Part shown: piece by piece, positions 17,476-27,073 of the stretch
How positions within the stretch are numbered: position 1 is the first letter of the stretch
Layout: the number at the start of each line of letters is the position of its first letter
DNA from: Streptomyces sp. RerS4
GTDB taxonomy: Bacteria > Actinomycetota > Actinomycetes > Streptomycetales > Streptomycetaceae
Reading direction: 5' to 3'
Assembly (NCBI RefSeq): GCF_023515955.1
Contig: NZ_CP097322.1
Coordinates: 3,123,501 to 3,187,500 of the forward strand
DNA: 64,000 nt
Position numbers and translations under genes: made by a program
The notes under the pieces: model-generated
Databases searched by the model: none
The model's input: only the letters and a program-made list of their open reading frames with translations
What the model was told of the DNA's origin: nothing

Positions 17476-17576
17476 GTGCGGTGCTCGCTTCCTGGGTGGA
17501 GGGGAGTGCGTACGTCCCCGACCGGCGCCCGGACCGGGCGGAGGCGGGGCGGTGGGTGCGGGGCGGTGGATGCGGA

Positions 17577-18806
17577 TCAGCCGTTACGGGCGCCCCGTAC
17601 GGGTGTCGGCGCCCCGGCGTCCGGGGCGGACGCGGGGGCGGGCGTCGGGGCGGGTACGCGGTCCGGCGCCGGGGCGGCGTCCGGGACCGGCCCCGCCTGT
17701 GCGAGGGCGTAGACGTCCAGGAGCTGCCGCGCGCTGCGCGCGATGTCGTAGCGCCGTACGACGGGCGGGGGCGGCAGCCGCCGGGCCCCCGCCTCCATCT
17801 GCCCGCGCAGCGCCGCGACGAGCTCCGCCGTGCCGGTGCCGATCCGCCGGGCTCCCGGCGCCTGCGCCGCGGGCAGGTCGTCGATGGCGGGGCAGGTCAC
17901 GTGCAGGACGGGCAGCCCCGCCGCCAGCGCCTCCACCACGGCGAGCCCGAACGCCTCCTCCTTGGACGGGGACACGAAGACGTCCATGGTGGCCAGCAGG
18001 GCGGGGATCCCGGCGGTGCGCCCGTCGGCGCTGTCGCCCAGCGGGTCCCGCTCCCCCAGCAGGTGGATGCGGCTCTGCGCGCCCAGCTCGGCGGCGAGCG
18101 AACGCAGCGCGGCCCGCTCCGGCCCGTCCCCGGCGAGCAGCAGGTGCGCGCCGGGCAGCGCGGCGACGGCCCGTACGAGGACGTCGAACCGCTTGCCGGG
18201 CACCAGTCGGCCCACTCCGCCCACCACGAAGGCCCGTTCGGGCAGTCCGCTGCGGGCGCGGGTGGCGCGGCGTACGCCTTCGTCGAAGCGGAAGCGGGCG
18301 GCCTCGATGCCGTTGGGGACGACGTGGACGCGCGCCGGGGGCACGCCCCAGTCGGCCAGTCGGGTGGCGACGGTGTCGGAGACGGCGACGGTGGCCGCGC
18401 CGAGCCGTTCGCCGGCCAGGTACAGGGCGCGGACGCCCGCGGTCAGGGGTCGGCCTTCGATCTCGCCGTCGCCGAGGGAGTGTTCGGTGGCGACGACGGT
18501 GCGGACGCCCGCGAGGCGGGCGGCGAGGCGCCCGTAGAGGCAGGCGCGGTAGAGGTGGGTGTGGACGAGGTCGTAGCGGCCGCGCCGGATGAAGCCGACG
18601 AGCCGGGGCAGCGCGAGCGCGTCGCGGTTGCCGCGCATGCCGAGGTGGACGACGCGGACCCCGTCGGCCCGCAGTCCGTCGGCGACGGGGCCGGGGTTGG
18701 TGAGGGTGAGGACGTCGCACCGCATGGGCATGTGCCGCAGCAGGAGGCGTAGTTGTTGCTCGGCGCCGCCGACGCCGAGCCCGGTGATGACGTGCAGGAC
18801 CTTCAC
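17577..18806 (-). CDS. glycosyltransferase family 4
   Basis: A 409-residue GT-B glycosyltransferase beginning MKVLHVITGLGVGGAEQQLR, the usual GT4 opening that holds the acceptor side. The donor-binding half has VVGGVGRLVPGKRFDVLVRA, LLLAGDGPERAALRSL and the EX7E motif SPSKEEAFGLAVVEALAAGL. The last 40 residues are a Pro/Ala-rich tail. It should transfer a sugar from a nucleotide donor to a lipid-linked intermediate on the cytoplasmic side. Its ATG overlaps the stop of the deacetylase gene, so it is translationally coupled to it. Donor and linkage cannot be read from sequence. Confidence 0.92.
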   Translation of the reverse strand: MKVLHVITGLGVGGAEQQLRLLLRHMPMRCDVLTLTNPGPVADGLRADGVRVVHLGMRGNRDALALPRLVGFIRRGRYDLVHTHLYRACLYGRLAARLAGVRTVVATEHSLGDGEIEGRPLTAGVRALYLAGERLGAATVAVSDTVATRLADWGVPPARVHVVPNGIEAARFRFDEGVRRATRARSGLPERAFVVGGVGRLVPGKRFDVLVRAVAALPGAHLLLAGDGPERAALRSLAAELGAQSRIHLLGERDPLGDSADGRTAGIPALLATMDVFVSPSKEEAFGLAVVEALAAGLPVLHVTCPAIDDLPAAQAPGARRIGTGTAELVAALRGQMEAGARRLPPPPVVRRYDIARSARQLLDVYALAQAGPVPDAAPAPDRVPAPTPAPASAPDAGAPTPVRGARNG

Positions 18807-19579
18807 GGCAGGACCACCCGCCGCAGTTCCCGCAGGCGGTGGCGTTCCTGCTTGACGCGCAGCCGGCCGCCGCCGTCGGCCTGGCTGACGTGGGTGCGCG
18901 GCAGGGCGTGGGGTCCGGCGAGCCGGCCGGGCGAGATGGCGCAGGCGTAGCCGTAGCCGGCGGCCCGGGTGGCGTCGACGACGCGGGCGTCGAGGTGGCC
19001 GTAGGGGTAGCAGAAGCCTTCGGGGAGGGTGCCGGCCAGCTGCCGCAGCAGGTCGCGGCTGCCCCGCAGTTCCTGCTGGAGGACGTCGTCGGGGGCGGCG
19101 GTGAGGTCCTGGTGGAGCAGTCCGTGGGAGCCGATCTCCATGCCGGCGGCGGCGACCTCGCGGATCTGTTCGGCGGTGAGGAGGGGTTTGCGGGGGCCGA
19201 GCGGGTCCCAGACGTTGTCGACGCCGAGCCGACCGGGCAGGACGAAGAGGGTGGCGGTGCAGCCGTGGCGGCGCAGCAGGGGCAGGGCGCGGGTGAGGAA
19301 GTCGGTGTAGCCGTCGTCGAAGGTGAGGCCGACGAGGTCACGGCCCCGCCCGGCGGCGCGGGCGCGCAGGAGTTCGCCGACGGAGACCCCGCGCAGCCCC
19401 CGCGCGCGCAGCCACAGCAGCTGGGCTTCGAGGGTGTTCGGGGTGACGGTGATCCCGTACGGATCCTCGGCGGGGTCGGTGAACTCGGCGACGGAGTGGT
19501 ACATCAGGACCCACGGTGAAGCGGTCCGGCGGGCGGGGCCGGCCACGGCGGCGGGCGCCGTCTCGGTGTCAGCGGACAT
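18803..19579 (-). CDS. polysaccharide deacetylase (NodB homology)
   Basis: A 258-residue CE4-family esterase. The metal-binding Asp-Asp motif is LTFDDGYTDF and the His-rich motif EIGSHGLLHQDL, with the later FCYPYGHLDARVVDATRAAG helping to form the active site. These enzymes remove N-acetyl groups from GlcNAc-containing glycans. No clear signal peptide is present (MSADTETAPAAVAGPARRTA), so it may act inside the cell on lipid-linked intermediates or be exported another way. Its N-terminus overlaps the end of the MurJ-like gene by 11 nt and its stop overlaps the next GT4 gene. That placement points to deacetylation as part of polymer synthesis. Confidence 0.9.
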   Translation of the reverse strand: MSADTETAPAAVAGPARRTASPWVLMYHSVAEFTDPAEDPYGITVTPNTLEAQLLWLRARGLRGVSVGELLRARAAGRGRDLVGLTFDDGYTDFLTRALPLLRRHGCTATLFVLPGRLGVDNVWDPLGPRKPLLTAEQIREVAAAGMEIGSHGLLHQDLTAAPDDVLQQELRGSRDLLRQLAGTLPEGFCYPYGHLDARVVDATRAAGYGYACAISPGRLAGPHALPRTHVSQADGGGRLRVKQERHRLRELRRVVLP

Positions 19580-21686
19580 TGCGGAACCTCTGGGTGAGCT
19601 GGGTGAGCCGGCCGACGGCCTGCGTGGCGAGCCGGTCGATCCGGTCGGACAGGGCGATGACTTCCAGGGCCCGTATGGCCATCCCGGTGGCGGCGAACAT
19701 GGCGGGGACGAGGAGGCAGCCGAGGGCGGCGCTGAGCAGCGGGTCGGGGATCATCGGGCCGGCGAGCCAGCCGGTGCCGCAGGCGGTGGCCGCGGCGACG
19801 GCGAGCCGGCCGATGCTGACGGCGACGCGGCGGACGTGGATGGCGATGATGCGCGAGCCGAGGCCGGTGAGGAGGAGGACGGCGGTGGTGGTGATGGCGA
19901 GTGCGTTGGCGGCGGCGATGCCGTAGGTGCCCCACCAGCCGACGGCGAGGGCGCCGGCGACGATGTTGACGAGCAGTCCGGCGCCCATCGCGAGCGCGGG
20001 GAACCAGGTGGGCCGGGCGGTCGAGAAGAAGGGCCGGGAGAGCGCGCCGACGAGGCAGTGGCCGAGCAGCCCGAGGCCGTAGACGCGCATCGCGGAGGCG
20101 GTGACGGCGGTGTCCTCGGCGGTGAAGGCGCCGCGCTCGAAGAGGACCTGGATGATCTGCGGGGCGTAGCCGATGACGAGGGCGCTGCCCATGAGGACGG
20201 CGAGCGCGGCGAGCGCGAGGTCCTGCTCGACGCGCCGTCGGGCCTTCTCGCGTTCGCCGGCGGCCATGGCCTGGGCGACGACGGGGAAGGTGACGGTGCA
20301 GATCATCAGGGACAGCACCATCGGCATCTGCGCGACCTTCTGCGCGTAGTTGAGGTGCGAGATGGCGCCGGGGGACAGCGATGCGGCGAGGAACCGTTCG
20401 ACGAGGACCTGTGACTGCCGGAAGACGGCGAAGAAGATGACGGGCGCGATGAGGCCGAAGGCGATGAGGGTGGGCCGGTCCCGGTCGCGTTGGCTGCGGG
20501 GGGCGCGGCGGGCGCGGGCGGGTCCGAAGCCGACGTTGCGGATGAAGGCCGGGAGTTGGACGAGGACCATCAGCAGCCCGCCGGCGGCGACGCCCGCGGC
20601 TGCGGCGCGGACCCCCCACAGGCTGTGGAGGGTGACGATCGTCGCGATGATGCCGATGTTGTACGAGACGTAGATCGCGGCGGGTGGCAGGAAGGAGCGG
20701 TGGGCGCGCAGGGCGGCGCTGAAGTATCCGGCGATGCCGAAGGTGACGACGGTCAGGGCGGTCAGGCGGGTGCACTGGACGGCGAGTTCGGGATCGGGCA
20801 GTCCGGGTGCGAGGACGCCGACGACGAGCGGCGCTGCCATGACGAGGATCGAGGCGACGGCGGCGAGGAACACGGCGAGCCGGGGCAGGGTCGCCCCGAC
20901 GAGGAGGCGTACGGGGTCCCGGTCGCGGGCCTCCTTGCGGGTGAGCCCGGCGCGGCCGGCGGCCCGGCGGGCCAGGGCGTGGCTGAAGGCGGGCACCATC
21001 AGCAGGGCCATGGCGTCCTCGATGAGGAGCGTCGAGGCCATCTCGGGGACGGTCCAGGCGATCAGGAAGGCGTCGCTGTCGTGTCCGGCGCCGAAGAGGT
21101 GGGCGATGGTCTGGTCGCGCACGAGTCCCAGTACGGCGCCGGCCGCCGTCAGTGCGGCGGTGACGGCGGCGGCCTTGGCGAGGAACCGCCCGAGCGGGGC
21201 CGGCGCGCCGGCGCCGCCGTCGGGCGGCTCGCCGCCGGGCCCGCCCGGTCCGGACCGGCGACGGGCACGCACGGGCGGGGTGTCCACGCGGACGCCGCCC
21301 CCGACGACGGGCCGCCGCCCCCGCCCGGCAACGCGCCCGCCCCTCCGAACCACGAGGGACGCCGGAACGGGTGTAGGAACGGACGCCGGACCGGACACCG
21401 GGACGGACACGGGAGCGGACGCCAGAACGGGCGCGGGAATGGACGCCGGGACGGACACCGGACCGGACACCGGAACCGACGCCGGACCGGACACCGGAAC
21501 CGACGCCGGACCGGACACCGGGACGGACGCGGGAACAGGCGCCGCGACGGGCGCCCGCGCGGGCCCCGCCTCGGCGGCGGCCCGATCCACCGAAGCCGCC
21601 CGATCCACCGCACCGGCCCGGTCCACCGCACCACGGTCCCCGGACGGTGTGGCGGCGCCGCCGGCGGCCCGCGGCCGCGGCGACAT
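19569..21686 (-). CDS. MurJ/MviN-family lipid flippase with long N-terminal tail
   Basis: A 705-residue MOP-superfamily membrane protein. Residues about 165-690 carry some 13-14 hydrophobic segments with MurJ-like signatures: KAAAVTAALTAAGAVLGLVR, FGAGHDSDAFLIAWTVPEMA, YNIGIIATIVTLHSLWGVRA. Within this glycan operon it probably flips a lipid-linked oligosaccharide rather than lipid II, a Wzx-like role. The first 165 residues are a disordered Ala/Pro/Val-rich region containing octapeptide repeats (PVSGPASV). A later start inside this region is possible. It overlaps the deacetylase gene by 11 nt and lies 42 nt after the O-antigen-ligase-like gene. Confidence 0.9.
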   Translation of the reverse strand: MSPRPRAAGGAATPSGDRGAVDRAGAVDRAASVDRAAAEAGPARAPVAAPVPASVPVSGPASVPVSGPASVPVSGPVSVPASIPAPVLASAPVSVPVSGPASVPTPVPASLVVRRGGRVAGRGRRPVVGGGVRVDTPPVRARRRSGPGGPGGEPPDGGAGAPAPLGRFLAKAAAVTAALTAAGAVLGLVRDQTIAHLFGAGHDSDAFLIAWTVPEMASTLLIEDAMALLMVPAFSHALARRAAGRAGLTRKEARDRDPVRLLVGATLPRLAVFLAAVASILVMAAPLVVGVLAPGLPDPELAVQCTRLTALTVVTFGIAGYFSAALRAHRSFLPPAAIYVSYNIGIIATIVTLHSLWGVRAAAAGVAAGGLLMVLVQLPAFIRNVGFGPARARRAPRSQRDRDRPTLIAFGLIAPVIFFAVFRQSQVLVERFLAASLSPGAISHLNYAQKVAQMPMVLSLMICTVTFPVVAQAMAAGEREKARRRVEQDLALAALAVLMGSALVIGYAPQIIQVLFERGAFTAEDTAVTASAMRVYGLGLLGHCLVGALSRPFFSTARPTWFPALAMGAGLLVNIVAGALAVGWWGTYGIAAANALAITTTAVLLLTGLGSRIIAIHVRRVAVSIGRLAVAAATACGTGWLAGPMIPDPLLSAALGCLLVPAMFAATGMAIRALEVIALSDRIDRLATQAVGRLTQLTQRFRNVR
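21374..21540 (-). repeat. 24-bp tandem repeats coding the PVSGPASV octapeptide
   Basis: Inside the MurJ-like gene. Near-identical 24-bp units start at 21460, 21484 and 21508, with degenerate copies on both sides. They encode repeated PVSGPASV-like octapeptides in the cytoplasmic N-terminal tail. The unit keeps the frame, so length variation between strains would be tolerated. Confidence 0.75.
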
Positions 21687-21728
21687 CGGTCGCCGCGGCC
21701 GCGGGCCGCCGCCAAGGGGTCGTGTCCG

Positions 21729-23084
21729 TCACCGGACCGCCGGCCTGTCGGCGGCGGCCCCGGGCAGCCCGGAGGCCGCCGGGAGGGCCCACCAGGCCGC
21801 GAGTCCGATGATCACTCCGGTCAGGACGGTGGAGGGGCCGCCGATGTCCGCGTAGAGGAAGTCGGTCAGCTGCCACACGAGCAGGCCCGTCGCGATCAGT
21901 CCGCAGTCCCGCGTCCCCCGACCCGTCGCGTACCGGCGCAGGCCCGCGACCAGCAGGGCCAGCCAGCCGCCGGCCAGGGCGAGCAGCCCGATGAGGCCCT
22001 GCTCGCTGAGGATGAGCAGGTACATGTTGTGCGGGGACAGCAGCGGCTGCTTGATGTAGCCCTGGCCGGCCCCGGCGGTGTCGCTGCCGGAGGACAGGCC
22101 GAGCGAGGAGTGGCCGTCGCGGTGGGCGGGGAAGCCCTTGAGGCCCACCCCGACCGCCGGCCGCTCCCGCCACATCGACTCGGCGGCGGCCCACATCGTG
22201 TACCGGTCGGTGACCGACTGGTCGGGGGCGCTGGAGACCTGGGTGATCGACGTCAACCGCTCCGCGACCATGTCGGAGCCGACGCCGAGTCCGCCCACCA
22301 GCACCACCCCGGCGGCGGCCAGCGCCACCAGCACCTTCAGGGCCCGGCGGATCCCGGCCATCGCCATCACGAGCACGGCCGCGCCGACGGTGGCGATCCA
22401 CGCGCCCCGGCTGAAGGACAGCACCAGCGGCACCACCAGTACCAGCGCGCACACCCCGGCCGTCCGCCGGACCCGCCGCGACAGGCCGGGGGCGAGGGCG
22501 GCGGCCGTCGCGACGACGAGCCCGTACGCGACCACCGTGGCCATGCCCATGACGTCACCGGGGCCGAAGGTCCCCACGGCGCGGATGTCCTCGCCCTGGT
22601 AGGAGGCTCCGGTGTGGGTGGCGTACTGCACGACGCCGACGGCGCCCTGTACCAGCGCGAGCACGACGAAGCAGCCGGCGGCCAACCGGAACGCGCGCGC
22701 GTCCGGCACCAGCAGCACCACGGCTGCCGGGACGAGGACGAAGACCTGGAGGTAGCGCACGAACCCGGGCAGGGCGGCGTACGGGTCCCCGGCGGTCATC
22801 GTCGCCACCGCGAGCCCCACGGCCGGCGCGCCGAGCACCAGCACCCCGAGCGGGCCCAGCGGCCGGACCCGGCCCCGCAGCGCCTGCACGGCGCAGACGA
22901 GGACGAGCAGCAGCGAAGCGGCGTCGGCGGGGCCGACCTTGCCGGAGGTGGTGGCGTCGCCGGCGGGAAGGGGGGCGAGGAGGAACAGCACGGTCGCGGC
23001 GAGCGGCAGCAGCGGCCAGTGCCGGCGCAGCGCGCCCGCGAGGTCCGGCAGCCGGGGGGCGGAGGTGGATGCGGCGAGGCTCAT
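21729..23084 (-). CDS. O-antigen ligase/polymerase family membrane protein
   Basis: A 451-residue protein with about 11-12 membrane helices and the larger extracytoplasmic loop typical of Wzy/WaaL proteins: after a helix with LVLSFSRGAWIATVGAAVLV comes TSITQVSSAPDQSVTDRYTM, then SPHNMYLLILSEQGLIGLLA. The H-N-x-Y/L-x-x-L...G-x-x-G pattern is the Wzy_C hallmark. It should polymerise or ligate lipid-linked repeat units outside the membrane. The ATG at 23084 is 2 nt after the sugar-transferase stop, so the two are cotranscribed. Confidence 0.88.
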   Translation of the reverse strand: MSLAASTSAPRLPDLAGALRRHWPLLPLAATVLFLLAPLPAGDATTSGKVGPADAASLLLVLVCAVQALRGRVRPLGPLGVLVLGAPAVGLAVATMTAGDPYAALPGFVRYLQVFVLVPAAVVLLVPDARAFRLAAGCFVVLALVQGAVGVVQYATHTGASYQGEDIRAVGTFGPGDVMGMATVVAYGLVVATAAALAPGLSRRVRRTAGVCALVLVVPLVLSFSRGAWIATVGAAVLVMAMAGIRRALKVLVALAAAGVVLVGGLGVGSDMVAERLTSITQVSSAPDQSVTDRYTMWAAAESMWRERPAVGVGLKGFPAHRDGHSSLGLSSGSDTAGAGQGYIKQPLLSPHNMYLLILSEQGLIGLLALAGGWLALLVAGLRRYATGRGTRDCGLIATGLLVWQLTDFLYADIGGPSTVLTGVIIGLAAWWALPAASGLPGAAADRPAVR

Positions 23085-23086
23085 GC

Positions 23087-24599
23087 TCAGCTGCCCCCCA
23101 GCCGGAAGCGGAAGAAGGAGGCGGCGGTCCGGGCGAGGATCCACAGGTCCTGCCACAGCGACCAGGTGTCGATGTAGTGGTTGTCGAAGCGGGCCCGGTC
23201 CTCGATGGAGGTGTCCCCGCGCAGTCCGTTGATCTGGGCGAGTCCGGTGATGCCGACGGGCATCCGGTGGCGGGCCTCGTAGCCGGGGTGGACGCTGGCG
23301 AACTTCGCGACGAAGAACGGCCGTTCGGGGCGCGGACCGACCAGGCTCATGTCACCCCGGACGACGTTCCACAGCTGCGGCAGCTCGTCGAGGGAGGACT
23401 TGCGCAGGAAGGAGCCGACGGGGCTCATGCGCCGGTCGCCGGCCACCGTCCAGCGGGTGGCGGACTCGTGCGCGTCGGCGCGCAGGGTGCGGAACTTGAG
23501 CAGGGTGAAGGGGCGCCCGTAGAGGCCGACGCGCTCCTGACGGAAGATCACGCCGGGGCCGTCGGCGAGCCGTACGGCGAGGGCGCAGGCGGCCATGACG
23601 GGGGCGGCGGCGAGCAGGGCGATCGCGGCGAGGACCGAGTCGATGATCCGCTTGGCGCACCGCTCCAGGGGGCGGGCGGGTCGGGGCAGCAGCGGCTGGA
23701 CGGCGTACCCCCACAGCTGGTCGGCGGGCTGCGCCACGCGCATGCCGGTGACCTTGGCGGTCCCGGCGGGGTCGGCGAGCCAGAGCCGGCAGCCGTGGTC
23801 GTGGAACAGCCGGACCAGGGAGGCGGTGCGTTCGTCGGCCTCGGGCGGGCGGGTGAAGACGGCGTGCCGGACGGAGTTCTGGATGACGGCGCGGCGGATG
23901 TCCTCGTGGGTGGCGAGGACGGGGAGCCCCGCGCCGTCGGCGTCGGGGGCGGCGGTGTCGGCGATCCCGACGGGCCGCAGCCCGTACTCGGGGCGTCCGT
24001 GAAGGGCGGCGGACACGGCTCCGGCCCCTTCCCCGGGCCCGACGACGAGGGTGGAGGCGGGCCGCCGGCGGCCGGCGCGGCGGCGCAGGGTGTGCACCAG
24101 GCCGCGCGCGGCGCAGCCCAGTACGGTCTGCAGGGCCACGGCGCCGAGCAACGCGCCCCAGGTCAGGGCGGGTCCGACGGGGCTGGTGGCGAGGGCGGCG
24201 GCGAGGGCGCACCACAGGACGGCGGCCCGCCCGGCGAGGGTGGGCAGTTCGAGGAGCGCGGAGGGCGAGCCGGGGCCGGTAGAGGCCGGCCTGCGCGTGC
24301 AGCGCGACGAGCCCGAGGGCGGCGGGCAGCGCCACCTGCGGGGGTACGGCACCGGCGGCGGGCCAGGCCAGGGGCAGCGCGGCCGCGGTGGCGACGGCGG
24401 CCAGCGCGTCGGCGGTCAGCAGCGCGGCGAGGCCGTCGCGGCGGCGGGCCCGCTGGGGCCGGACCGCCGGCCGGGCCTGTTCGGCCCGGGGGCCCCGAGG
24501 GGGGTGGATGGCGGTCACGGAACGCCGGACGGCGGTGCTGCCTGCGTGCCCCGTGCCGCCCTGCCCGGTGTGCCGGGCGGCTGCGCTGTCCATCGTCAT
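23087..24599 (-). pseudogene. initiating sugar-phosphate transferase, apparent 1-nt frameshift
   Basis: Polyisoprenyl-phosphate hexose-1-phosphate transferase (WcaJ/WbaP type), which loads the first sugar onto undecaprenyl phosphate. The N-terminal frame from the ATG at 24599 runs through two membrane segments to HAQAGLYRPRLAL. The rest lies one frame over: SALLELPTLAGRAAVLW, two more segments, a CoA-binding-like part, then the catalytic domain with KRIIDSVLAAIALLAAAPVM, VIFRQERVGLYGRPFTLLKF and MSLVGPRPERPFFV. Skipping one C near 24265 joins the frames into 503 residues. Either the gene is broken, which would stop glycan initiation, or the base is a sequencing error. Its ATG overlaps the upstream GT4 stop. 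Confidence 0.8.
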
Positions 24600-25804
24600 C
24601 GGCTGATGCGCTCCTGGTTCATGGGCCGGGGCCTGCCCAGCAGTTCGTGGTACAGGCCGGTGACCGCGTCCGTGGTCCGCCGCACGTCGAACTCCGTCCT
24701 CGCGTGCCGGTGGGCCTGCTCCCCGAGTTCGGTGAGCAGCCGCGGTGCGGCGAGGAGCCGGCCCAGGGCCTTGGCCAGCGCCGTCGGGTCCTCCGGGGGC
24801 ACGAGGCAGAGCCGTCCCTGGCCGGAGGGCAGGCTCTCCCGCGCACCGCTGACGTCGGAGACCAGGACCGGTCGACCACAGGCCATGGCTTCGAGCGGGG
24901 CGAGCGCCATGCCTTCCCACCGCGACGGCAGTACAACGAGATCGGCGGCCCGAAGCCACGGTCGGATGTCGGCGGCGGCTCCCGCGAAGAACACCCCGGG
25001 GGGCGCGGCGCGGCGCAGCCGTTCGGTGTCGGGGCCGTCGCCGACGAGGGCCAGGCGGGCGTCGGGGACGGTGGCCAGCACTTCCGGCCAGGCACGGAGC
25101 AGGATGTCCTGGCCCTTTTGCGGGCAGAGCCGGCCGACGCAGACGGCGAGCGGCCCCTCACCCCGGAAGGCGGCGGGCAGCGGGAGTTCGGTGCGGGCGG
25201 CGGCCCGGTCCTGGTCGGGGTCGGGGTGGCCGGGGCGGAAGTGGCCGAGGTCGACGCCGTTGCGGATGACGGTCCAGTGGGCGGTGATGCCCTCGGTCTC
25301 GCCGGCGCGGCGTTCGGACTCGCTGACGCACAGCACGCGGTCGGCCCAGCGGGCGCCGAAGCGCTCCCAGCGCAGGGCGAGGGCGCCGGTGGCGCCGCCG
25401 ACGGCGTCGAAGGACCAGGCGTGGGGTTGGAACACCGTGGGCAGGGCGCCGCGTACGGCGATCCGTCCGGCGAGGCCGGCCTTCGCGCTGTGGGCGTGCA
25501 GCAGGTCGGGGCGGGCGCGGCGGATCAGCCGGGCGGCTCCGGCCACTTCGGCGGGCAGGGCGGGGCCGGGCGAGCGGCCCGCGCGCCAGGGGAGGACCTC
25601 GGCGCCGGCGGCGCGGGCGCCGTCGGCGAGGTTCCCGCCGCGCGGGCAGCCGACGAGGACGCGCAGTCCGGCGGCGGCCTGGGCCCGTACGAGGTCGATG
25701 ACGACGCGGGCCACGCCGCCGTCGACGGGTTGGACCAGGTGGAGGACGGTGAAAGAGGGCGTCGGCGGCGCGTCGTGGGAGGGGGGTGGGGGTTGCGTCG
25801 GCAC
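24596..25804 (-). CDS. glycosyltransferase family 4 (first gene of the glycan operon)
   Basis: A 402-residue GT-B glycosyltransferase. N-terminal half: FTVLHLVQPVDGGVARVVID, LLHAHSAKAGLAGRIAVRGA, HAWSFDAVGGATG. C-terminal donor half: LAVCVGRLCPQKGQDILLRA, LALVGDGPDTERL and the E-x7-E motif PSRWEGMALAPLEAMACG. It should add a sugar during repeat-unit assembly at the cytoplasmic membrane face. It opens the leftward operon, and its stop overlaps the sugar-transferase ATG. The DUF3344 gene upstream ends only 18 nt before it, so transcription may begin farther upstream. Confidence 0.92.
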   Translation of the reverse strand: MPTQPPPPSHDAPPTPSFTVLHLVQPVDGGVARVVIDLVRAQAAAGLRVLVGCPRGGNLADGARAAGAEVLPWRAGRSPGPALPAEVAGAARLIRRARPDLLHAHSAKAGLAGRIAVRGALPTVFQPHAWSFDAVGGATGALALRWERFGARWADRVLCVSESERRAGETEGITAHWTVIRNGVDLGHFRPGHPDPDQDRAAARTELPLPAAFRGEGPLAVCVGRLCPQKGQDILLRAWPEVLATVPDARLALVGDGPDTERLRRAAPPGVFFAGAAADIRPWLRAADLVVLPSRWEGMALAPLEAMACGRPVLVSDVSGARESLPSGQGRLCLVPPEDPTALAKALGRLLAAPRLLTELGEQAHRHARTEFDVRRTTDAVTGLYHELLGRPRPMNQERISR

Positions 25805-25822
25805 GTGGAGTGACTCCTGCGT

Positions 25823-26965
25823 TCAGCGGCGCGCGTCTGTCTGAACGAAGAGCACACCGAGGAATTGACCCTGATTTTCGCCGGTGAACCTGAAGTTCAG
25901 GCTGCGGGCACCCCCGGACAGCGCGGGAGTCAGATCGAACACGTCCGCGTCATATCCGAGATTGTTCATATGTTCGGGCTGTCGCACGGGTGACGGATTC
26001 CCGAATTCCGTGATCGTGGAATTCATAACATCATTAAAAGGATTTTCCGCATCGCTGAGGCTGACCCGGCGCCCGCTGTCGGCGGTCACCGTGAGCGAGT
26101 CCCCGAGGGTGCCCCGGTCCCCGTCGTACGCGACCACCCCCGCCCGCCCCGACGCCCCGGCCGGCGCGCCCAGACCCGCGATCTCCACGGTCCCCCCGGC
26201 GGCCTGACCGGCCCCCGAGGCCAGCCCTTCGAAGCCGTCCCACACGGAGAGCCGGCGCAGCGGCTCCCGCGCGTGCTCGTAGGCGACGACCAGCGTCCAG
26301 CCGCCCCAGGCGCCGACCTCCGAGTGACCCATGGCGATGTTGAGCTGGGCGACGGTCCACATCCCCGCGCCGCCCTTGCGCACGAGCGGGGTGACGTCCG
26401 CCGAGGCCTGATAGGCATCGCTGGCCGCGTCACTGCGGTGCCCGATCACGGTGTCGGCGAGCACCTCCTTGTACGCGCCCCCGGGCTCGGCGACCAGCAC
26501 CCGACCGTTGTCCTCCGGCGGCTTCTGCTCACCCACCCGCAGGTTCCCGCCCCAGTACAGCCGGGCGTAGGACACCTTCGCGCCCTTCGGCACCTTCAGC
26601 TCGGCCCGCGTGGAGTTGTAGGTGTCGGGGTCCTTGTCCACCTCGCTGTAGAACATCTCGAACTCGCCGTTGACCCCGGCCGCGCCCGCCTTGACCTCCG
26701 CACAGGGCTCCGCCTGCGGTGACTCCTCCCGACGGCAGCTGATCCCGGAGTTGGAGGCCCGCACCAGGCCACCGTGCTGCACCGCCTGGTAACGCTGGGT
26801 GAAGGGGACGCGGGTCATTTCCCGCGCGACCACCGGAACCGGATCGGGAGCCGTCGGGGCCGCCGGGGCCGCGGTCGCCGCCGTCGCCGCGGTGGGCAGG
26901 TACGCGGAAAGGGTGAGGCAGGACAGCAGGCCGAGAGTGCCGAGGATTCTGCGGGAGGAACCCAT
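25823..26965 (-). CDS. secreted DUF3344-like protein
   Basis: A 380-residue exported protein; the ATG at 26965 gives a signal MGSSRRILGTLGLLSCLTLS and likely cleavage after ATA. The mature part is beta-rich with VSYARLYWGGNLRVGEQKPP, MGHSEVGAWGGWTLVVAYEH and GYDADVFDLTPALSGGARSL, the pattern of DUF3344 surface proteins, which often carry isopeptide-like or adhesin-like folds. Two Cys (SCRREE, EPCAEV) may pair. Third-position GC falls towards the C-terminus (NPFNDVMNSTITEF), unlike its neighbours. It lies between the glycan operon and the chaplin locus, consistent with a surface role. Function unknown. Confidence 0.75.
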   Translation of the reverse strand: MGSSRRILGTLGLLSCLTLSAYLPTAATAATAAPAAPTAPDPVPVVAREMTRVPFTQRYQAVQHGGLVRASNSGISCRREESPQAEPCAEVKAGAAGVNGEFEMFYSEVDKDPDTYNSTRAELKVPKGAKVSYARLYWGGNLRVGEQKPPEDNGRVLVAEPGGAYKEVLADTVIGHRSDAASDAYQASADVTPLVRKGGAGMWTVAQLNIAMGHSEVGAWGGWTLVVAYEHAREPLRRLSVWDGFEGLASGAGQAAGGTVEIAGLGAPAGASGRAGVVAYDGDRGTLGDSLTVTADSGRRVSLSDAENPFNDVMNSTITEFGNPSPVRQPEHMNNLGYDADVFDLTPALSGGARSLNFRFTGENQGQFLGVLFVQTDARR

Positions 26966-27073
26966 GATCCTGTCTCCATTTTCGATCAACGGGACAAAAC
27001 AGGAGTGCACTTTGTCAGAAATCGGGGTGGAAATCACGCCGGACTCGCTCGTACCGCCTTTTGGGCGATGAAA

